This document shows, one piece after another, positions 25,734 through 34,440 of a DNA stretch of 64,000 nucleotides. A program made the position numbers and the translations under genes. The DNA is from Ignavibacteriales bacterium. Its GTDB lineage: Bacteria; Bacteroidota; Ignavibacteria; Ignavibacteriales; Melioribacteraceae. The notes beneath the pieces are model-generated. The model worked only from the letters and a program-made list of their open reading frames with translations, did no database searches and was not told the origin of the DNA. The stretch covers positions 124,001 to 188,000 of the forward strand of contig JACOUS010000030.1 in assembly GCA_016177735.1 (NCBI GenBank), written 5' to 3'. Each line of letters opens with the position of its first letter. Positions within the stretch are counted from its first letter, which is position 1.

Positions 25734-26273
25734 ATGAAAAAGAAAAATGATAACAAGAAAAAAGAAGAAGAGAATTTTGATTTTGATTTCGGGATAGGGA
25801 AAATAAGTTTAAGTGGTTTATTTAATGGTGTTGAACAACTTGTTGATCTGGCAGCTAAGTTAAAAGATGAAGGTGAAGAAATAAAAAAGGAAGGTGAAAT
25901 TAATCTTGATCATCTTAAAAAAGGAATGAAGGGTGTCTTTGGTGTTTCAATAAAAACCGGCTTGGGCGGAAAGACGGTTGTTGAGTCTTTTGGAAATATT
26001 AAGAAGACGGCTAAAGGTCCGAAGGTTGAAGAAGAGAGAGAACCGCTTACAGATTTGTTTGATGAGAAAGAGGAAATACGCATCTATGCTGAAATGCCCG
26101 GTGTAAACGAAGATGAAATTAAGCTGGATTTATCGGGCGATATATTGGACCTTTCTGCCCGGAGCCGTGATCGGAAATATCACAAAGAAATTTTGCTTCC
26201 TTCAAAAGTAAAAACAGAAACACTTACTTCGAATTATAAAAACGGAATTTTAGAAGTAAGAATAAAAAAATAA
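25734..26273 (+). CDS. gvpH: Hsp20/GvpH-like small heat-shock protein
   Basis: This 179-residue protein has a long N-terminal region rich in Lys, Glu and Gly (1-95) and a C-terminal alpha-crystallin-type domain (about 96-179): Glu-Glu-Ile-Arg-Ile-Tyr-Ala-Glu-Met-Pro-Gly-Val-Asn-Glu-Asp-Glu-Ile, and a final Asn-Gly-Ile-Leu-Glu-Val-Arg-Ile. GvpH proteins of gas-vesicle clusters have this Hsp20-like form and act as chaperones. The terminal Ile-x-Ile anchoring motif of ordinary Hsp20 is reduced. An AAGGA site precedes the ATG. It ends two bases before the Get3-like ATPase gene. Confidence 0.8.
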   Translation: MKKKNDNKKKEEENFDFDFGIGKISLSGLFNGVEQLVDLAAKLKDEGEEIKKEGEINLDHLKKGMKGVFGVSIKTGLGGKTVVESFGNIKKTAKGPKVEEEREPLTDLFDEKEEIRIYAEMPGVNEDEIKLDLSGDILDLSARSRDRKYHKEILLPSKVKTETLTSNYKNGILEVRIKK

Positions 26274-26275
26274 AG

Positions 26276-27220
26276 ATGGCTTTAATCGGGCTTGAAGATA
26301 TTCCGTTAAAATTAATTTTGTTTGGCGGTAAAGGTGGCGTAGGAAAAACTACATGTGCGGTAAGCACTGCGTTGTCTTTATCAAAGAATTTTAAAACACT
26401 GCTGATTTCGACCGATCCGGCACATTCTCTTTCCGATAGTATAGAGCAGGAAGTAGGCACTCAAATAAAAGAACTGAGAGGAATAAAAAATTTATATGCT
26501 CTTGAAATAAGCGCCGAAAAAGCCCTTTGCGAATTTAAATTGAAATATAAAGATGAAATAAAAAATATTTTGGATTCGTCAACTAAATTAGATGAAGAAG
26601 ACATTGATTTAATACTTGATCTGCCGATACCGGGTATTGATGAAGTTATGGGGTTTAAAACTATTCTTGATTTGATTGAAGAAGCAAAGTTTGAAAAATA
26701 TGTTGTAGATACTGCACCAACCGGTCATGCATTAAGGCTGATAACTCTGCCGGCTTTACTTGATGATTGGATTAAAGTTCTTGCAAGGATGCGATGGAAA
26801 TATAGATTTATGGTTGAACGATTTTCAGGCAAATATAATCCGGATAGCAGTGATGATTTTTTGTTGAACATGAAAAAGACCACAAAAAAGATTGAAAAAC
26901 TTTTGCGGAATAATCTAATGTGCGAATTTATTCCGGTAACCATACCGGAAGATATGGCAATTTTAGAAACAGAAAGATTAATAAATGTTTTATACAACTA
27001 CGGGATCAAAGTAAAGCAGTTGGTTATTAACAATGTTTTTAATTCGCACGGCTGCGAGTTTTGCAGAACCAGAAGTAATGAACAAGAAAAGCATGTTAAA
27101 CTGATAGCGGAAAAATTTCATAATCTTACAACAACTATCGCTCCATTGGAATCAAAGGAAGTTAAAGGGATAGAAAGTTTAGAAAATTTTAAAAAGCGGT
27201 TATTTAGTAATGGAAAGTAA
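26276..27220 (+). CDS. Get3/ArsA-family ATPase of the gas-vesicle locus
   Basis: This is a 314-residue deviant P-loop ATPase. [10 protein letters not shown] occupies residues 17-26, [10 protein letters not shown] (switch I) follows near 46-55, and [10 protein letters not shown] lies near 145. A Cys-Glu-Phe-Cys pair near 261-264 matches the zinc-binding dimer contact of Get3. A single ATPase domain and this motif fit the Get3 (TRC40) targeting factor better than the two-domain arsenite pump ATPase, and no arsB is nearby. Its place among gvp genes suggests it shields or delivers hydrophobic Gvp proteins. It overlaps the CDC48-like gene by 11 bases. Confidence 0.85.
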   Translation: MALIGLEDIPLKLILFGGKGGVGKTTCAVSTALSLSKNFKTLLISTDPAHSLSDSIEQEVGTQIKELRGIKNLYALEISAEKALCEFKLKYKDEIKNILDSSTKLDEEDIDLILDLPIPGIDEVMGFKTILDLIEEAKFEKYVVDTAPTGHALRLITLPALLDDWIKVLARMRWKYRFMVERFSGKYNPDSSDDFLLNMKKTTKKIEKLLRNNLMCEFIPVTIPEDMAILETERLINVLYNYGIKVKQLVINNVFNSHGCEFCRTRSNEQEKHVKLIAEKFHNLTTTIAPLESKEVKGIESLENFKKRLFSNGK

Positions 27221-29381
27221 CGACAGGTTAATACTAAAAGTTAAAGAAGCTTTGCCGAAAGATGTTGGCAGAGGTGTTGTTAGAATAGATCCGGACGATA
27301 TTCGGTATTTAGGATTAGAAATAGGTGCTATTGTAGAGATAGAAGGGAAACGAAAAACACCTGGTAAAATAATGCCGTGTTATGCCGATGAAAGAGGCAA
27401 GAGCATCATACAGATGGATGGTATCTTAAGAGAAAACGCTCAGATCGGTTTGGATGAAAAAGTTAATATCCACAAAACAGATTATAAACCGGCTAATAAA
27501 ATTCTGCTCACTTCTTTAACATCATCTTCGCCGCTTCAAAAGAGTAAAGACACACAATATATCTGCTCGCTTATTGAAGGGTTCCCGGTTTCTGCCGGCG
27601 ATAGAATTAGAGCAACATTGTTCGGTGCAAAATTTTATGATTACAAAGTAATCAATACTAATCCGGCTGGTGTTGTAGTGATAAATCCGGCTACCATAAT
27701 AACAATAGAATCGAAAAGTGCTGCCGAGCCGGATCGCATTAAAATTTCTTATGAAGATATCGGCGGGCTTAGCAATCAGATTCAAAGAATAAGAGAGATG
27801 ATAGAGCTGCCTTTGAAATATCCTCAAGTTTTTGAAAGATTAGGTGTTGATGCACCAAAAGGTGTTTTCCTTTACGGACCTCCGGGCACTGGCAAAACTT
27901 TAATTGCCCGTGCTGTTGCAAATGAAACTGAGGCTTACTTTACACATATATCCGGTCCCGAAATAATGGGCAAATTTTATGGAGAAAGTGAAGAACGATT
28001 AAGAAGAGTTTTTGAGGATGCACAAAGGCATGCGCCGGCAATTATTTTTATTGATGAAATTGATGCTATCGCTCCCAAAAGAGAAGATATGGGTGGTGAA
28101 AAGCAAGTTGAAAGACGCGTTGTTGCTCAGCTTTTGTCGCTCTTGGATGGATTGGAATCAAGGGGACAAATTATTGTTATTGGCGCTACTAACATTCCGA
28201 ATACAATTGACCCGGCACTTAGAAGACCCGGAAGATTTGATCGTGAAATTTCTATCCCAATCCCTGATAAAAACGGCAGATTGGAAATTTTGTTGATTCA
28301 CACAAGAGGTATGCCGTTATCCAAAGATGTTAATCTGGAAAAATTGGCTGAGATAACGCACGGCTTTGTAGGTGCAGATTTGCAGTCACTGGCAAGAGAA
28401 GCGGCTATGCGCGCTTTGAGAAATATTTTACCAAAGATCGATTTTGAAATGTCTGATATTCCCTATGAAACTTTAATGACGCTTGAAGTAACGATGGATG
28501 ATTTTTTAGAAGCGATGAAAGATGTTGAACCCTCTGCAATACGCGAAGTATTTGTTGAAGTACCGGATGTGAAATGGGGAGATGTAGGCGGACTTGATTT
28601 CATTAAAGAAGAACTGAAAGAAGCTATCGAGTGGCCCCTAAAATATTCGGATGTTTTTAAAAAATTAGAGACTAATCCATCTAAAGGGATTTTACTTTAC
28701 GGAGCGCCGGGCACCGGGAAAACGTTATTAGCTAAAGCGGCAGCTAATGAAAGCGGAGTCAATTTTATTTCAGTAAAAGGTCCAGCCCTCGTCTCCAAAT
28801 ATATAGGTGAAAGCGAAAGAGCAATCCGTGAAATATTCAAAATTGCAAAACAAGCTGCGCCCACAATTCTATTTTTAGATGAAGTGGACAGCTTAATGCC
28901 GCAGCGCGGTATTGTTTCCAATGGTGCTCATGTATCAGAGAGAATGATAAGTCAGTTTTTAGCTGAGATGGACGGGATTGAAGAGCTAAAAGGGGTCGTT
29001 GTTTTAGCGGCAACCAACAGAGTTGATTTAATTGATCCGGCACTTTTAAGAAAAGGACGATTTGATTTATTACTTGAGCTGCCTAAACCGGATGAAAAAG
29101 CAAGAGAAAAAATATTTAATATACACACGCGCAATAAACCTCTTGCAAATGACGTTGATATGAAAAAAATAATAAAACAAACCGAAGGAAAAGTAGGTTC
29201 CGACATTGCTTTTATTTGCCGCAAAGCTTCTATGCTGGCAATAAGAGAGTACATCGAAAAGCAAAAAGATTCTCATGCATCACAAGAAAGTTCTGAGATA
29301 ACTGAAAGCAGTGATACAGCACAGACGGGATATAGATTCTCTATTTCGAAAAAACATTTTGAGGCGGCTCTTTTATTATGA
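27210..29381 (+). CDS. CDC48/VCP-like double AAA+ ATPase
   Basis: This 723-residue protein has the CDC48 layout: an N-domain of a double-psi barrel type (about 1-185), D1 AAA (Walker A Gly-Pro-Pro-Gly-Thr-Gly-Lys-Thr near 224; Walker B Phe-Ile-Asp-Glu-Ile-Asp) and D2 AAA (Gly-Ala-Pro-Gly-Thr-Gly-Lys-Thr near 497; Phe-Leu-Asp-Glu-Val-Asp). Arg-fingers are visible in Arg-Arg-Pro-Gly-Arg-Phe-Asp and Lys-Gly-Arg-Phe-Asp. Such enzymes unfold or disassemble protein complexes. CDC48 proteins are common in archaea and sporadic in bacteria, including some gas-vesicle clusters. Overlap with the Get3-like gene implies coupled translation. A role in remodelling vesicle proteins is inference. Confidence 0.9.
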   Translation: MESNDRLILKVKEALPKDVGRGVVRIDPDDIRYLGLEIGAIVEIEGKRKTPGKIMPCYADERGKSIIQMDGILRENAQIGLDEKVNIHKTDYKPANKILLTSLTSSSPLQKSKDTQYICSLIEGFPVSAGDRIRATLFGAKFYDYKVINTNPAGVVVINPATIITIESKSAAEPDRIKISYEDIGGLSNQIQRIREMIELPLKYPQVFERLGVDAPKGVFLYGPPGTGKTLIARAVANETEAYFTHISGPEIMGKFYGESEERLRRVFEDAQRHAPAIIFIDEIDAIAPKREDMGGEKQVERRVVAQLLSLLDGLESRGQIIVIGATNIPNTIDPALRRPGRFDREISIPIPDKNGRLEILLIHTRGMPLSKDVNLEKLAEITHGFVGADLQSLAREAAMRALRNILPKIDFEMSDIPYETLMTLEVTMDDFLEAMKDVEPSAIREVFVEVPDVKWGDVGGLDFIKEELKEAIEWPLKYSDVFKKLETNPSKGILLYGAPGTGKTLLAKAAANESGVNFISVKGPALVSKYIGESERAIREIFKIAKQAAPTILFLDEVDSLMPQRGIVSNGAHVSERMISQFLAEMDGIEELKGVVVLAATNRVDLIDPALLRKGRFDLLLELPKPDEKAREKIFNIHTRNKPLANDVDMKKIIKQTEGKVGSDIAFICRKASMLAIREYIEKQKDSHASQESSEITESSDTAQTGYRFSISKKHFEAALLL

Positions 29382-29409
29382 ATAACGTATGATTTATTTG
29401 TTTGTTCTT

Positions 29410-29427
29410 TCTCATGAAACATTTCAT
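29410..29427. other. Inverted repeat between the CDC48-like and GvpF/L genes
   Basis: TCATGAAA-CA-TTTCATGA is a perfect 8-bp inverted repeat in the 147-base gap. It has no following T-run. It could be an operator or an RNA hairpin separating two parts of the locus; nothing in the sequence decides which. Confidence 0.35.
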
Positions 29428-29528
29428 GACCACATAAACTGTATTGGTATCAAGTTGTAAGAGAAATCATATTGACCGGTGTTTCATTGACAGCTTTTGA
29501 GATTAATTACAAACCGTGAGAAAATAAT

Positions 29529-30587
29529 ATGAATGCGAGCGGGCTTTATATTTACGGAATAATTAATTCCGATTCGGGTAAAATTCTTGCCAACTTTAGT
29601 ACTACGGATGGAGATAAAGTTTATTGCATTCCCTACCAAGAAATTTCTGCGGTAGTATGCCGGTCAAAAGTGATAAATTATTCTTACATGCCGAAAGATG
29701 CTTTGGTGCGTCTGCTGTTAAAACATCAGTTGTTAATTGAAGAGATTATGAATCTTGGAAGTCCCATCATACCAATGAAGCTGGGAACTTTTGTATCTGA
29801 CGAAAAAGAAGCAAATAATTTTTTGAGCAAAGGATATGCTCTTTCCAAAGAGATATTAAAAAAAATAAATGATAAAATAGAAATTGATGTTGTTGTTACA
29901 TGGAATGATTTAACATCCGTTCTAAAAGAGATAAGCGAAGACAATGTAATTAAAGATATTAAGCAAAGTATGCTGGCTGAACAGAAAGGAATTACAGTAG
30001 AGAACCAAATAAGAATAGGAACTTTAATTAAAAATGAACTCGATCAAATAAGAGGAATAATATCTTCCAATATTTTTACCTCACTCAAAGATTGCTGCGA
30101 TGATATCAAAACTCATGCACCTATGGATGATAAAATGATCGCAAATTTTGCATCGCTGATTAAAAAAGAAAAACGCAAAGAATTTGAGGAGAAGGTGGAC
30201 AAATTAAATTCTACATTTTCCGGCAAGCTGAATTTTAAGTGTGTGGGACCTTTACCCCCTTATAGTTTTTATACTCTCGAAATGAAAAAACTTCTGCAAA
30301 AAGATTTAGAGTGGGCATTGAATTTACTTGAATTGAAAAATTCAACTATAACTAAGGATGAAATAAAAAAAGCTTATAGACGTTTGTCCTTTTCTTCTCA
30401 CCCGGATAAAAATCCAAAAGCTGGGAATAGTGAAAAAGAATTTGATCAATTGAACAAAGCTTACAAAGTACTTTACGAATTTTGTCATTCACAAGAACAA
30501 ATTGAAAGCGGTAAAAGCAAATTCTGCTATCTAAATAATTTTGAAGACTCTGCTATTGTAGTGAGGGTAAGAAATCAGCATGATTAA
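29529..30587 (+). CDS. GvpF/GvpL protein fused to a DnaJ J domain
   Basis: This 352-residue protein has an N-terminal GvpL/GvpF domain (about 1-255): Gly-Leu-Tyr-Ile-Tyr-Gly-Ile, Ile-Ser-Ala-Val-Val, Pro-Met-Lys-Leu-Gly-Thr, and the closing Phe-Lys-Cys-Val-Gly-Pro-Leu-Pro-Pro-Tyr-Ser-Phe. It is followed by a J domain (about 258-320) with the Hsp70-stimulating His-Pro-Asp at 291-293 and Ala-Tyr-Arg-Arg-Leu-Ser upstream. A short tail ends the protein. GvpF/L proteins bind GvpA and help nucleate vesicles, so the fusion would bring Hsp70 to nascent shell protein. It overlaps the next GvpF/L gene by eight bases. Confidence 0.88.
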   Translation: MNASGLYIYGIINSDSGKILANFSTTDGDKVYCIPYQEISAVVCRSKVINYSYMPKDALVRLLLKHQLLIEEIMNLGSPIIPMKLGTFVSDEKEANNFLSKGYALSKEILKKINDKIEIDVVVTWNDLTSVLKEISEDNVIKDIKQSMLAEQKGITVENQIRIGTLIKNELDQIRGIISSNIFTSLKDCCDDIKTHAPMDDKMIANFASLIKKEKRKEFEEKVDKLNSTFSGKLNFKCVGPLPPYSFYTLEMKKLLQKDLEWALNLLELKNSTITKDEIKKAYRRLSFSSHPDKNPKAGNSEKEFDQLNKAYKVLYEFCHSQEQIESGKSKFCYLNNFEDSAIVVRVRNQHD

Positions 30588-31350
30588 AGAAGGCAAATAT
30601 ATTTACTGCATTATTTGTGCAGAGCATGATAGATATTTTAAAACTGGCGGCGTTGGCAACAGAGGAGATGAAGTTCAGACGATAGGCCACGAGGATTTAA
30701 GTATGGTAGTGAGCAGTCATCCTCTTACTAAAATAAACGTTAACCGGGAAAACATGCTGACTCATGAAAAAATAATTGAAGTGGTAATGAAAGAATATGA
30801 TTCTGTTCTTCCGCTAAGGTTTGGAACCATTGCCTCTAGTGCCGAAGAGATACGCAATTTACTTGATAGAAGATATTCAGAATTTAAAAATATACTATGG
30901 GATGTGAAGCATAAAATAGAACTCGGGGTAAAAGGACTTTGGACGAACATAGATGCAATATTTAATGAGATTGTTGAAGAGAACATAGAAATAAAAAGAG
31001 CAAAAGAGATGATTCAGCAAGAAGAGTGCAAAGAGAATGTCCAATTAAAAATGGAGGTTGGGAAGCTGGTGTATAAAGCTCTTCAGAAGAAAAAAAGAAA
31101 AGAGACACAAAATATTATCGAACAATTACAAGGAGTTTTTGCGGATATAAAGCTTAATAAAACCGTAAGCGACGAAACATTTATGAACGCTGCTTTCCTT
31201 GTTGATAAAGGGAGGGAAAAAGAGTTTGATAATATTATGGATGATCTGGGTGACAAATACCGGAATAAAATTATGTTCAAATATGCCGGTCCTCTGCCGG
31301 CATTTAACTTTACTAATATTGTTATGCATCCCGAAGCATGGGAAAGATAA
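30580..31350 (+). CDS. GvpF/GvpL family gas-vesicle protein (second copy)
   Basis: This 256-residue GvpL/GvpF protein has Gly-Lys-Tyr-Ile-Tyr-Cys-Ile-Ile near the start, Asp-Leu-Ser-Met-Val-Val-Ser near 42, His-Glu-Lys-Ile-Ile-Glu-Val then Leu-Pro-Leu-Arg-Phe-Gly-Thr-Ile near 80, and the end motif Phe-Lys-Tyr-Ala-Gly-Pro-Leu-Pro-Ala-Phe-Asn-Phe. The family has two alpha/beta halves and attaches to the growing vesicle or to GvpA. It is most similar by eye to the following copy at 31396, suggesting a local duplication. It is translated from within the end of the J-domain fusion gene. Confidence 0.92.
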   Translation: MIKEGKYIYCIICAEHDRYFKTGGVGNRGDEVQTIGHEDLSMVVSSHPLTKINVNRENMLTHEKIIEVVMKEYDSVLPLRFGTIASSAEEIRNLLDRRYSEFKNILWDVKHKIELGVKGLWTNIDAIFNEIVEENIEIKRAKEMIQQEECKENVQLKMEVGKLVYKALQKKKRKETQNIIEQLQGVFADIKLNKTVSDETFMNAAFLVDKGREKEFDNIMDDLGDKYRNKIMFKYAGPLPAFNFTNIVMHPEAWER

Positions 31351-31395
31351 ATGAACCCGATGCAGATTTAGATTATAAAAAAAATAAAAAATGAC

Positions 31396-32148
31396 ATGCC
31401 GGTAAAAGAAGGTAAATATATTTATTGCATTATAGCCGCTGATAAATATCAAATATTTGGTGAGTGCGGAATCGGAGGCAGAGGCGATAAATTATATACT
31501 ATTTGTTTTAACGAACTTGCGGCGGTTGTCAGCGATTCGCCGGTAATTAATTATTCGGTATCAAAAGTAAATTTGCTCTCACATACAAAAGCGATTGAAT
31601 TGGTAATGGGAGAATTTACGGTATTACCCGTTCGCTTTAGTACAATTGCCGAAGATGAAAATAAGGTTAAAAAAATTTTGGAAAAAGAATACGATAAATT
31701 CAAAAGCATGATTACAAAACTCGAAGGGAAAAAAGAGCTTGGCTTGAAAGCGGTACTAAACAGCGATGTTATTTATAAAGATATTCTTGAGAAACATAAA
31801 GACATTAATATGTTGAAAAAAAAACTTGAGCGCTCGAAAGCATATAATGAACTTGTTGAAATTGGAGAGATGGTTGAAAATGCATTGGAAGCGGAGAAAG
31901 AGATTTATAAAGAAGAAATTCTTAATACTCTTTCTCCGTTAGCAGAAGAAATAAGCATTAATAAAGTTTTTGAAAAAATGATGGTTCTAAACGCTGCATT
32001 CTTAGTCGAAAAAAATAGAGAAGCAAAATTTGACCAAAATATACATGAACTCGATTCCAAATTCAGTTCCAAAATAAAATTCAAATACGTAGGAACAGTT
32101 CCTCCTTTTAACTTTGTGAACCTAAAAATAGAAACGAGAAATTATTAA
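31396..32148 (+). CDS. GvpF/GvpL family gas-vesicle protein (third copy)
   Basis: This 250-residue paralogue begins Met-Pro-Val-Lys-Glu-Gly-Lys-Tyr-Ile-Tyr-Cys-Ile-Ile, shares Leu-Pro-Val-Arg-Phe-Ser-Thr-Ile near 77, and ends with Phe-Lys-Tyr-Val-Gly-Thr-Val-Pro-Pro-Phe-Asn-Phe. The close match of its N-terminus to that of the gene just upstream points to tandem duplication followed by divergence in the helical middle. No strong ribosome site is seen before the ATG. Its stop overlaps the gvpG start by one base (TAATG). Confidence 0.92.
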   Translation: MPVKEGKYIYCIIAADKYQIFGECGIGGRGDKLYTICFNELAAVVSDSPVINYSVSKVNLLSHTKAIELVMGEFTVLPVRFSTIAEDENKVKKILEKEYDKFKSMITKLEGKKELGLKAVLNSDVIYKDILEKHKDINMLKKKLERSKAYNELVEIGEMVENALEAEKEIYKEEILNTLSPLAEEISINKVFEKMMVLNAAFLVEKNREAKFDQNIHELDSKFSSKIKFKYVGTVPPFNFVNLKIETRNY

Positions 32149-32393
32149 TGTTTTTGATTGACGACATACTGCTCTCTCCGCTGAAAGGTATAATATGGCT
32201 TTCCGAAAAACTGGAAAATTTTGTTGAAAAAGAATTGACCGATCAGGATAAAATTAAAGAAAAACTGATGGCGCTGCAGTTGCAGTTCGAACTTGATGAA
32301 ATAAGTGAAGAAGACTACGATAAACAGGAGTGTGAACTTTTGGTTCGTTTGGACGAAATTCAGAAACAAAAGGAGGAACAAATGTATGTCTGA
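32148..32393 (+). CDS. gvpG: Gas vesicle protein GvpG
   Basis: This 81-residue accessory protein matches GvpG: Phe-Leu-Ile-Asp-Asp-Ile-Leu-Leu-Ser-Pro-Leu-Lys-Gly at the start, a short amphipathic region, then a charged helix with Leu-Gln-Leu-Gln-Phe-Glu-Leu-Asp-Glu-Ile-Ser-Glu-Glu-Asp-Tyr-Asp. GvpG takes part with GvpF/L proteins in the early assembly complex. It starts on the stop codon of the upstream GvpF/L gene and overlaps the gvpO start by eight bases, so translation is likely coupled. Confidence 0.92.
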   Translation: MFLIDDILLSPLKGIIWLSEKLENFVEKELTDQDKIKEKLMALQLQFELDEISEEDYDKQECELLVRLDEIQKQKEEQMYV

Positions 32394-32649
32394 TATCAGA
32401 GAAGTTAATTATACAGTAGGAGAATTTCTAAAAAGTGTTCTGAATGCTAAAGAAGTGAAAATTATTAAGGTAATACAAAAAAGCGGCGGATGGGAAACAG
32501 AAGCTGAAGTGTACGAAGAGAGTTCGTTTATTAAAGCTTTGGGGCTGCCTACCAGAGTAATGGACAGAAATTTGTACACAGTTGTACTGGACCAAAATCT
32601 TGGAATCGAATCTTATGCGAGAAAAGAAAGAGTGGAACAAGAGGAGTGA
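32386..32649 (+). CDS. gvpO: Gas vesicle protein GvpO
   Basis: This 87-residue protein has the GvpO core: Gly-Gly-Trp-Glu-Thr-Glu-Ala-Glu-Val-Tyr-Glu-Glu near 36-47, then Leu-Pro-Thr-Arg-Val-Met-Asp, Tyr-Thr-Val-Val-Leu-Asp and Glu-Ser-Tyr-Ala-Arg near the end. I chose the ATG at 32386 because GGAGG lies 10-14 bases upstream inside gvpG and the family core starts shortly after; an ATG at 32305 in the same frame would add 27 residues unlike the family. GvpO is an accessory protein whose exact role is unsettled. Confidence 0.88.
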   Translation: MSDIREVNYTVGEFLKSVLNAKEVKIIKVIQKSGGWETEAEVYEESSFIKALGLPTRVMDRNLYTVVLDQNLGIESYARKERVEQEE

Positions 32650-32652
32650 CTA

Positions 32653-33465
32653 ATGGACGCGCTGTATCTTTATTGTATTAGGAAAAAAAATATTTTTTTA
32701 CCTTTTCTTGCACAAGGATTGGAAGAAAAAAAAGAAATATTCGCAATACCGTATAAAAAAATTGAAGCTGTTGTAAGCAGGATATCGGTCGAGGATTTTA
32801 GTTCCGATGAAATAAAAATTAAAGCACAAGAAAATTTAAACTGGATAAAGGAAAAGATTTTAATCCACGAGAAGGTAATTGAAGAAGCTATGAAAAAGGA
32901 TGACATAACGCTCAGTGTGATCCCCATGAAATTCGGGACGATCTTTACTGAAGAAAAAAGATTATTAGAGACTTTAGATAAGCATTATCTGCAGTTCAGA
33001 ACTGCGTTGGATAAGCTCGAAGGGAAAGAGGAGTGGAGCGTGAAAATTTATCTTTCCGACGAAAAAAAATTTGAGGAAATAATAAAAACTAACTGCGGAA
33101 CGATAAAAGAGTACCAAAATAAAATTGCCGGTCTGCCTGAAGGTTTGGCATATTTTCATGAATTGGAATTGAAAGAAGTAATTTCAAATGAGATCGAACA
33201 AAGATTAGAAGACATAAAAAAAGAAATATTTTTCGAAATGAAACTTGACACTGAAGAGGCAAAAGAATGCAAGTTGCTTGAAAAAGAAATAACCGGAAGA
33301 GTTGAACCAATGATCTTAAATTCCTCATTTCTTATCAGTGATAAAATGGTAAATCAGTTTATTCAAAAAGCAGAGAGAAAAAATAAAGAACTTAATATAA
33401 AGGGACTTGTACTTGAATTTTCCGGTCCATGGCCCCCTTATTATTTTAGCGAGCAATATGTTTGA
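32653..33465 (+). CDS. GvpF/GvpL family gas-vesicle protein (fourth copy)
   Basis: This 270-residue copy starts Asp-Ala-Leu-Tyr-Leu-Tyr-Cys-Ile-Arg, has Ile-Glu-Ala-Val-Val-Ser near 37, His-Glu-Lys-Val-Ile-Glu-Glu then Ile-Pro-Met-Lys-Phe-Gly-Thr-Ile near 91, and ends Leu-Glu-Phe-Ser-Gly-Pro-Trp-Pro-Pro-Tyr-Tyr-Phe. It is more divergent from the second and third copies and shares Ile-Pro-Met-Lys with the J-domain fusion. It follows gvpO by three bases and overlaps the next gene by eight. Confidence 0.92.
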   Translation: MDALYLYCIRKKNIFLPFLAQGLEEKKEIFAIPYKKIEAVVSRISVEDFSSDEIKIKAQENLNWIKEKILIHEKVIEEAMKKDDITLSVIPMKFGTIFTEEKRLLETLDKHYLQFRTALDKLEGKEEWSVKIYLSDEKKFEEIIKTNCGTIKEYQNKIAGLPEGLAYFHELELKEVISNEIEQRLEDIKKEIFFEMKLDTEEAKECKLLEKEITGRVEPMILNSSFLISDKMVNQFIQKAERKNKELNIKGLVLEFSGPWPPYYFSEQYV

Positions 33466-33991
33466 TAGCGGAAAAAATGTAACATTAGTTGATGCTCTCG
33501 ATAAAGTTATCGAGAAAGGTGCTGTTGTTAACGGCGAGGTAGTGATTAGTATTGCCGATGTTGATTTGATTTTTGTCGGTTTGAGATTAATTCTTACTTC
33601 CATATCAAAAGCAGAAGAAGTAAGCGGAAAAAGTTTTTCACCTTTGACAGAAGTTCCTACGCCCGAAGAGTTGGAATACATAAATAAGCTTCAGATGGAA
33701 ATTAAAAAGTCTGAAAAAAATATTTCTCAAATACTGGACTCGAATGACCCAAGAGAAACAGAAAAAGGTATAGCAAAATTAATTTTAACCTTAGTTGAAC
33801 TTATCAGAAGACTGATGGAAAAAGAAGCATTTAGAAGAGTTAAAAATGCATCGCTTTCTTCAGTAGAAATTCAAAAATTGGGTCTAAGTCTTAAGGCAAT
33901 AGAAAAGAAAATCAAAGAAGTACAACTAATTTTTGGGCTTGAGAATGAAGAATTAAATTTGGATTTAGGTCCACTGGGAAACCTTATGTAA
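33458..33991 (+). CDS. GvpS-GvpK fusion protein
   Basis: This 177-residue protein joins two gas-vesicle families. Residues about 5-55 are a GvpA-like/GvpS segment (Leu-Val-Asp-Ala-Leu-Asp-Lys-Val-Ile-Glu-Lys-Gly, then Val-Val-Ile-Ser-Ile-Ala-Asp-Val-Asp-Leu-Ile). Residues about 85-177 are GvpK (Glu-Lys-Gly-Ile-Ala-Lys-Leu-Ile-Leu-Thr-Leu-Val-Glu-Leu-Ile-Arg, ending Asn-Leu-Asp-Leu-Gly-Pro-Leu-Gly-Asn-Leu). The two are normally separate, adjacent genes. I chose the ATG at 33458, which overlaps the upstream stop; an ATG at 33407 lies deeper inside the previous gene. Confidence 0.82.
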   Translation: MFDSGKNVTLVDALDKVIEKGAVVNGEVVISIADVDLIFVGLRLILTSISKAEEVSGKSFSPLTEVPTPEELEYINKLQMEIKKSEKNISQILDSNDPRETEKGIAKLILTLVELIRRLMEKEAFRRVKNASLSSVEIQKLGLSLKAIEKKIKEVQLIFGLENEELNLDLGPLGNLM

Positions 33992-34040
33992 AAAGATGAT
34001 AGTCCGCTTAATAATGATTTAGCTCAATAAGGATAAAAAA

Positions 34041-34310
34041 ATGTCAACACAAAAATTGACTCATGCAACCGAAGCAACAAACTTGGCGGATATTCTGGAA
34101 AGAGTTTTGGATAAAGGGGTTGTGATTGCCGGCGACATCCAGATACGAATTGCTGATATTGAATTACTAACTATTAAAATAAGATTACTGATAGCTTCTG
34201 TTGATAAAGCAATGGAGATAGGAATTAACTGGTGGCAGCAAGATTCGTTTCTATCCCCAAATTCGATAAATAAAAATAATAGAGTTACAAATCTCGAGCC
34301 GGGTCAGTAG
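34041..34310 (+). CDS. gvpJ: Gas vesicle protein GvpJ (minor GvpA-like shell protein)
   Basis: This 89-residue GvpA relative has Leu-Ala-Asp-Ile-Leu-Glu-Arg-Val-Leu-Asp-Lys-Gly-Val-Val near 17-30, Ala-Asp-Ile-Glu-Leu-Leu-Thr-Ile-Lys-Ile-Arg near 40-50, and Gly-Ile-Asn-Trp-Trp near 66, which is typical of GvpJ rather than GvpA. GvpJ proteins are thought to form the conical tips or nucleate the shell. The C-terminal 20 residues are polar. An AAGGA site precedes the ATG. It is the last gene of the gas-vesicle locus. Confidence 0.9.
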   Translation: MSTQKLTHATEATNLADILERVLDKGVVIAGDIQIRIADIELLTIKIRLLIASVDKAMEIGINWWQQDSFLSPNSINKNNRVTNLEPGQ

Positions 34311-34403
34311 AATTTTGCGGGCTTTGCTTTCTCTGCAGACTATGTTTTTTTCTAACGCATTCTTTTCATGATTTTTTAAAAATGAAATAAACCCGCCGCT
34401 ATG

Positions 34404-34440
34404 GAATTCGACGGACACAAATTTTTTTTCTGTTGAATTC
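34404..34440. other. Long stem-loop downstream of gvpJ
   Basis: GAATTCGACGG pairs with CTGTTGAATTC across all 11 positions in RNA, with two G-U pairs and a 15-base loop containing eight T. It lies about 95 bases after gvpJ in a 296-base gap without genes. There is no T-run after the stem, so it may be a transcript-end stabiliser or a weak terminator. The rest of the gap is AT-rich and presumably carries the promoter of the regulator at 34607. Confidence 0.35.

Noticed and set aside
26276-27220. Arsenite-pump ATPase ArsA
   Set aside because: It has a single ATPase domain, a Get3-type Cys-x-x-Cys and no arsB; the gvp context fits a Get3-like chaperone better.
29455-29475. Second -24/-12 promoter before the GvpF-J gene
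   Set aside because: The spacing of TGG and TTG is one base too short and the -12 GC is missing.
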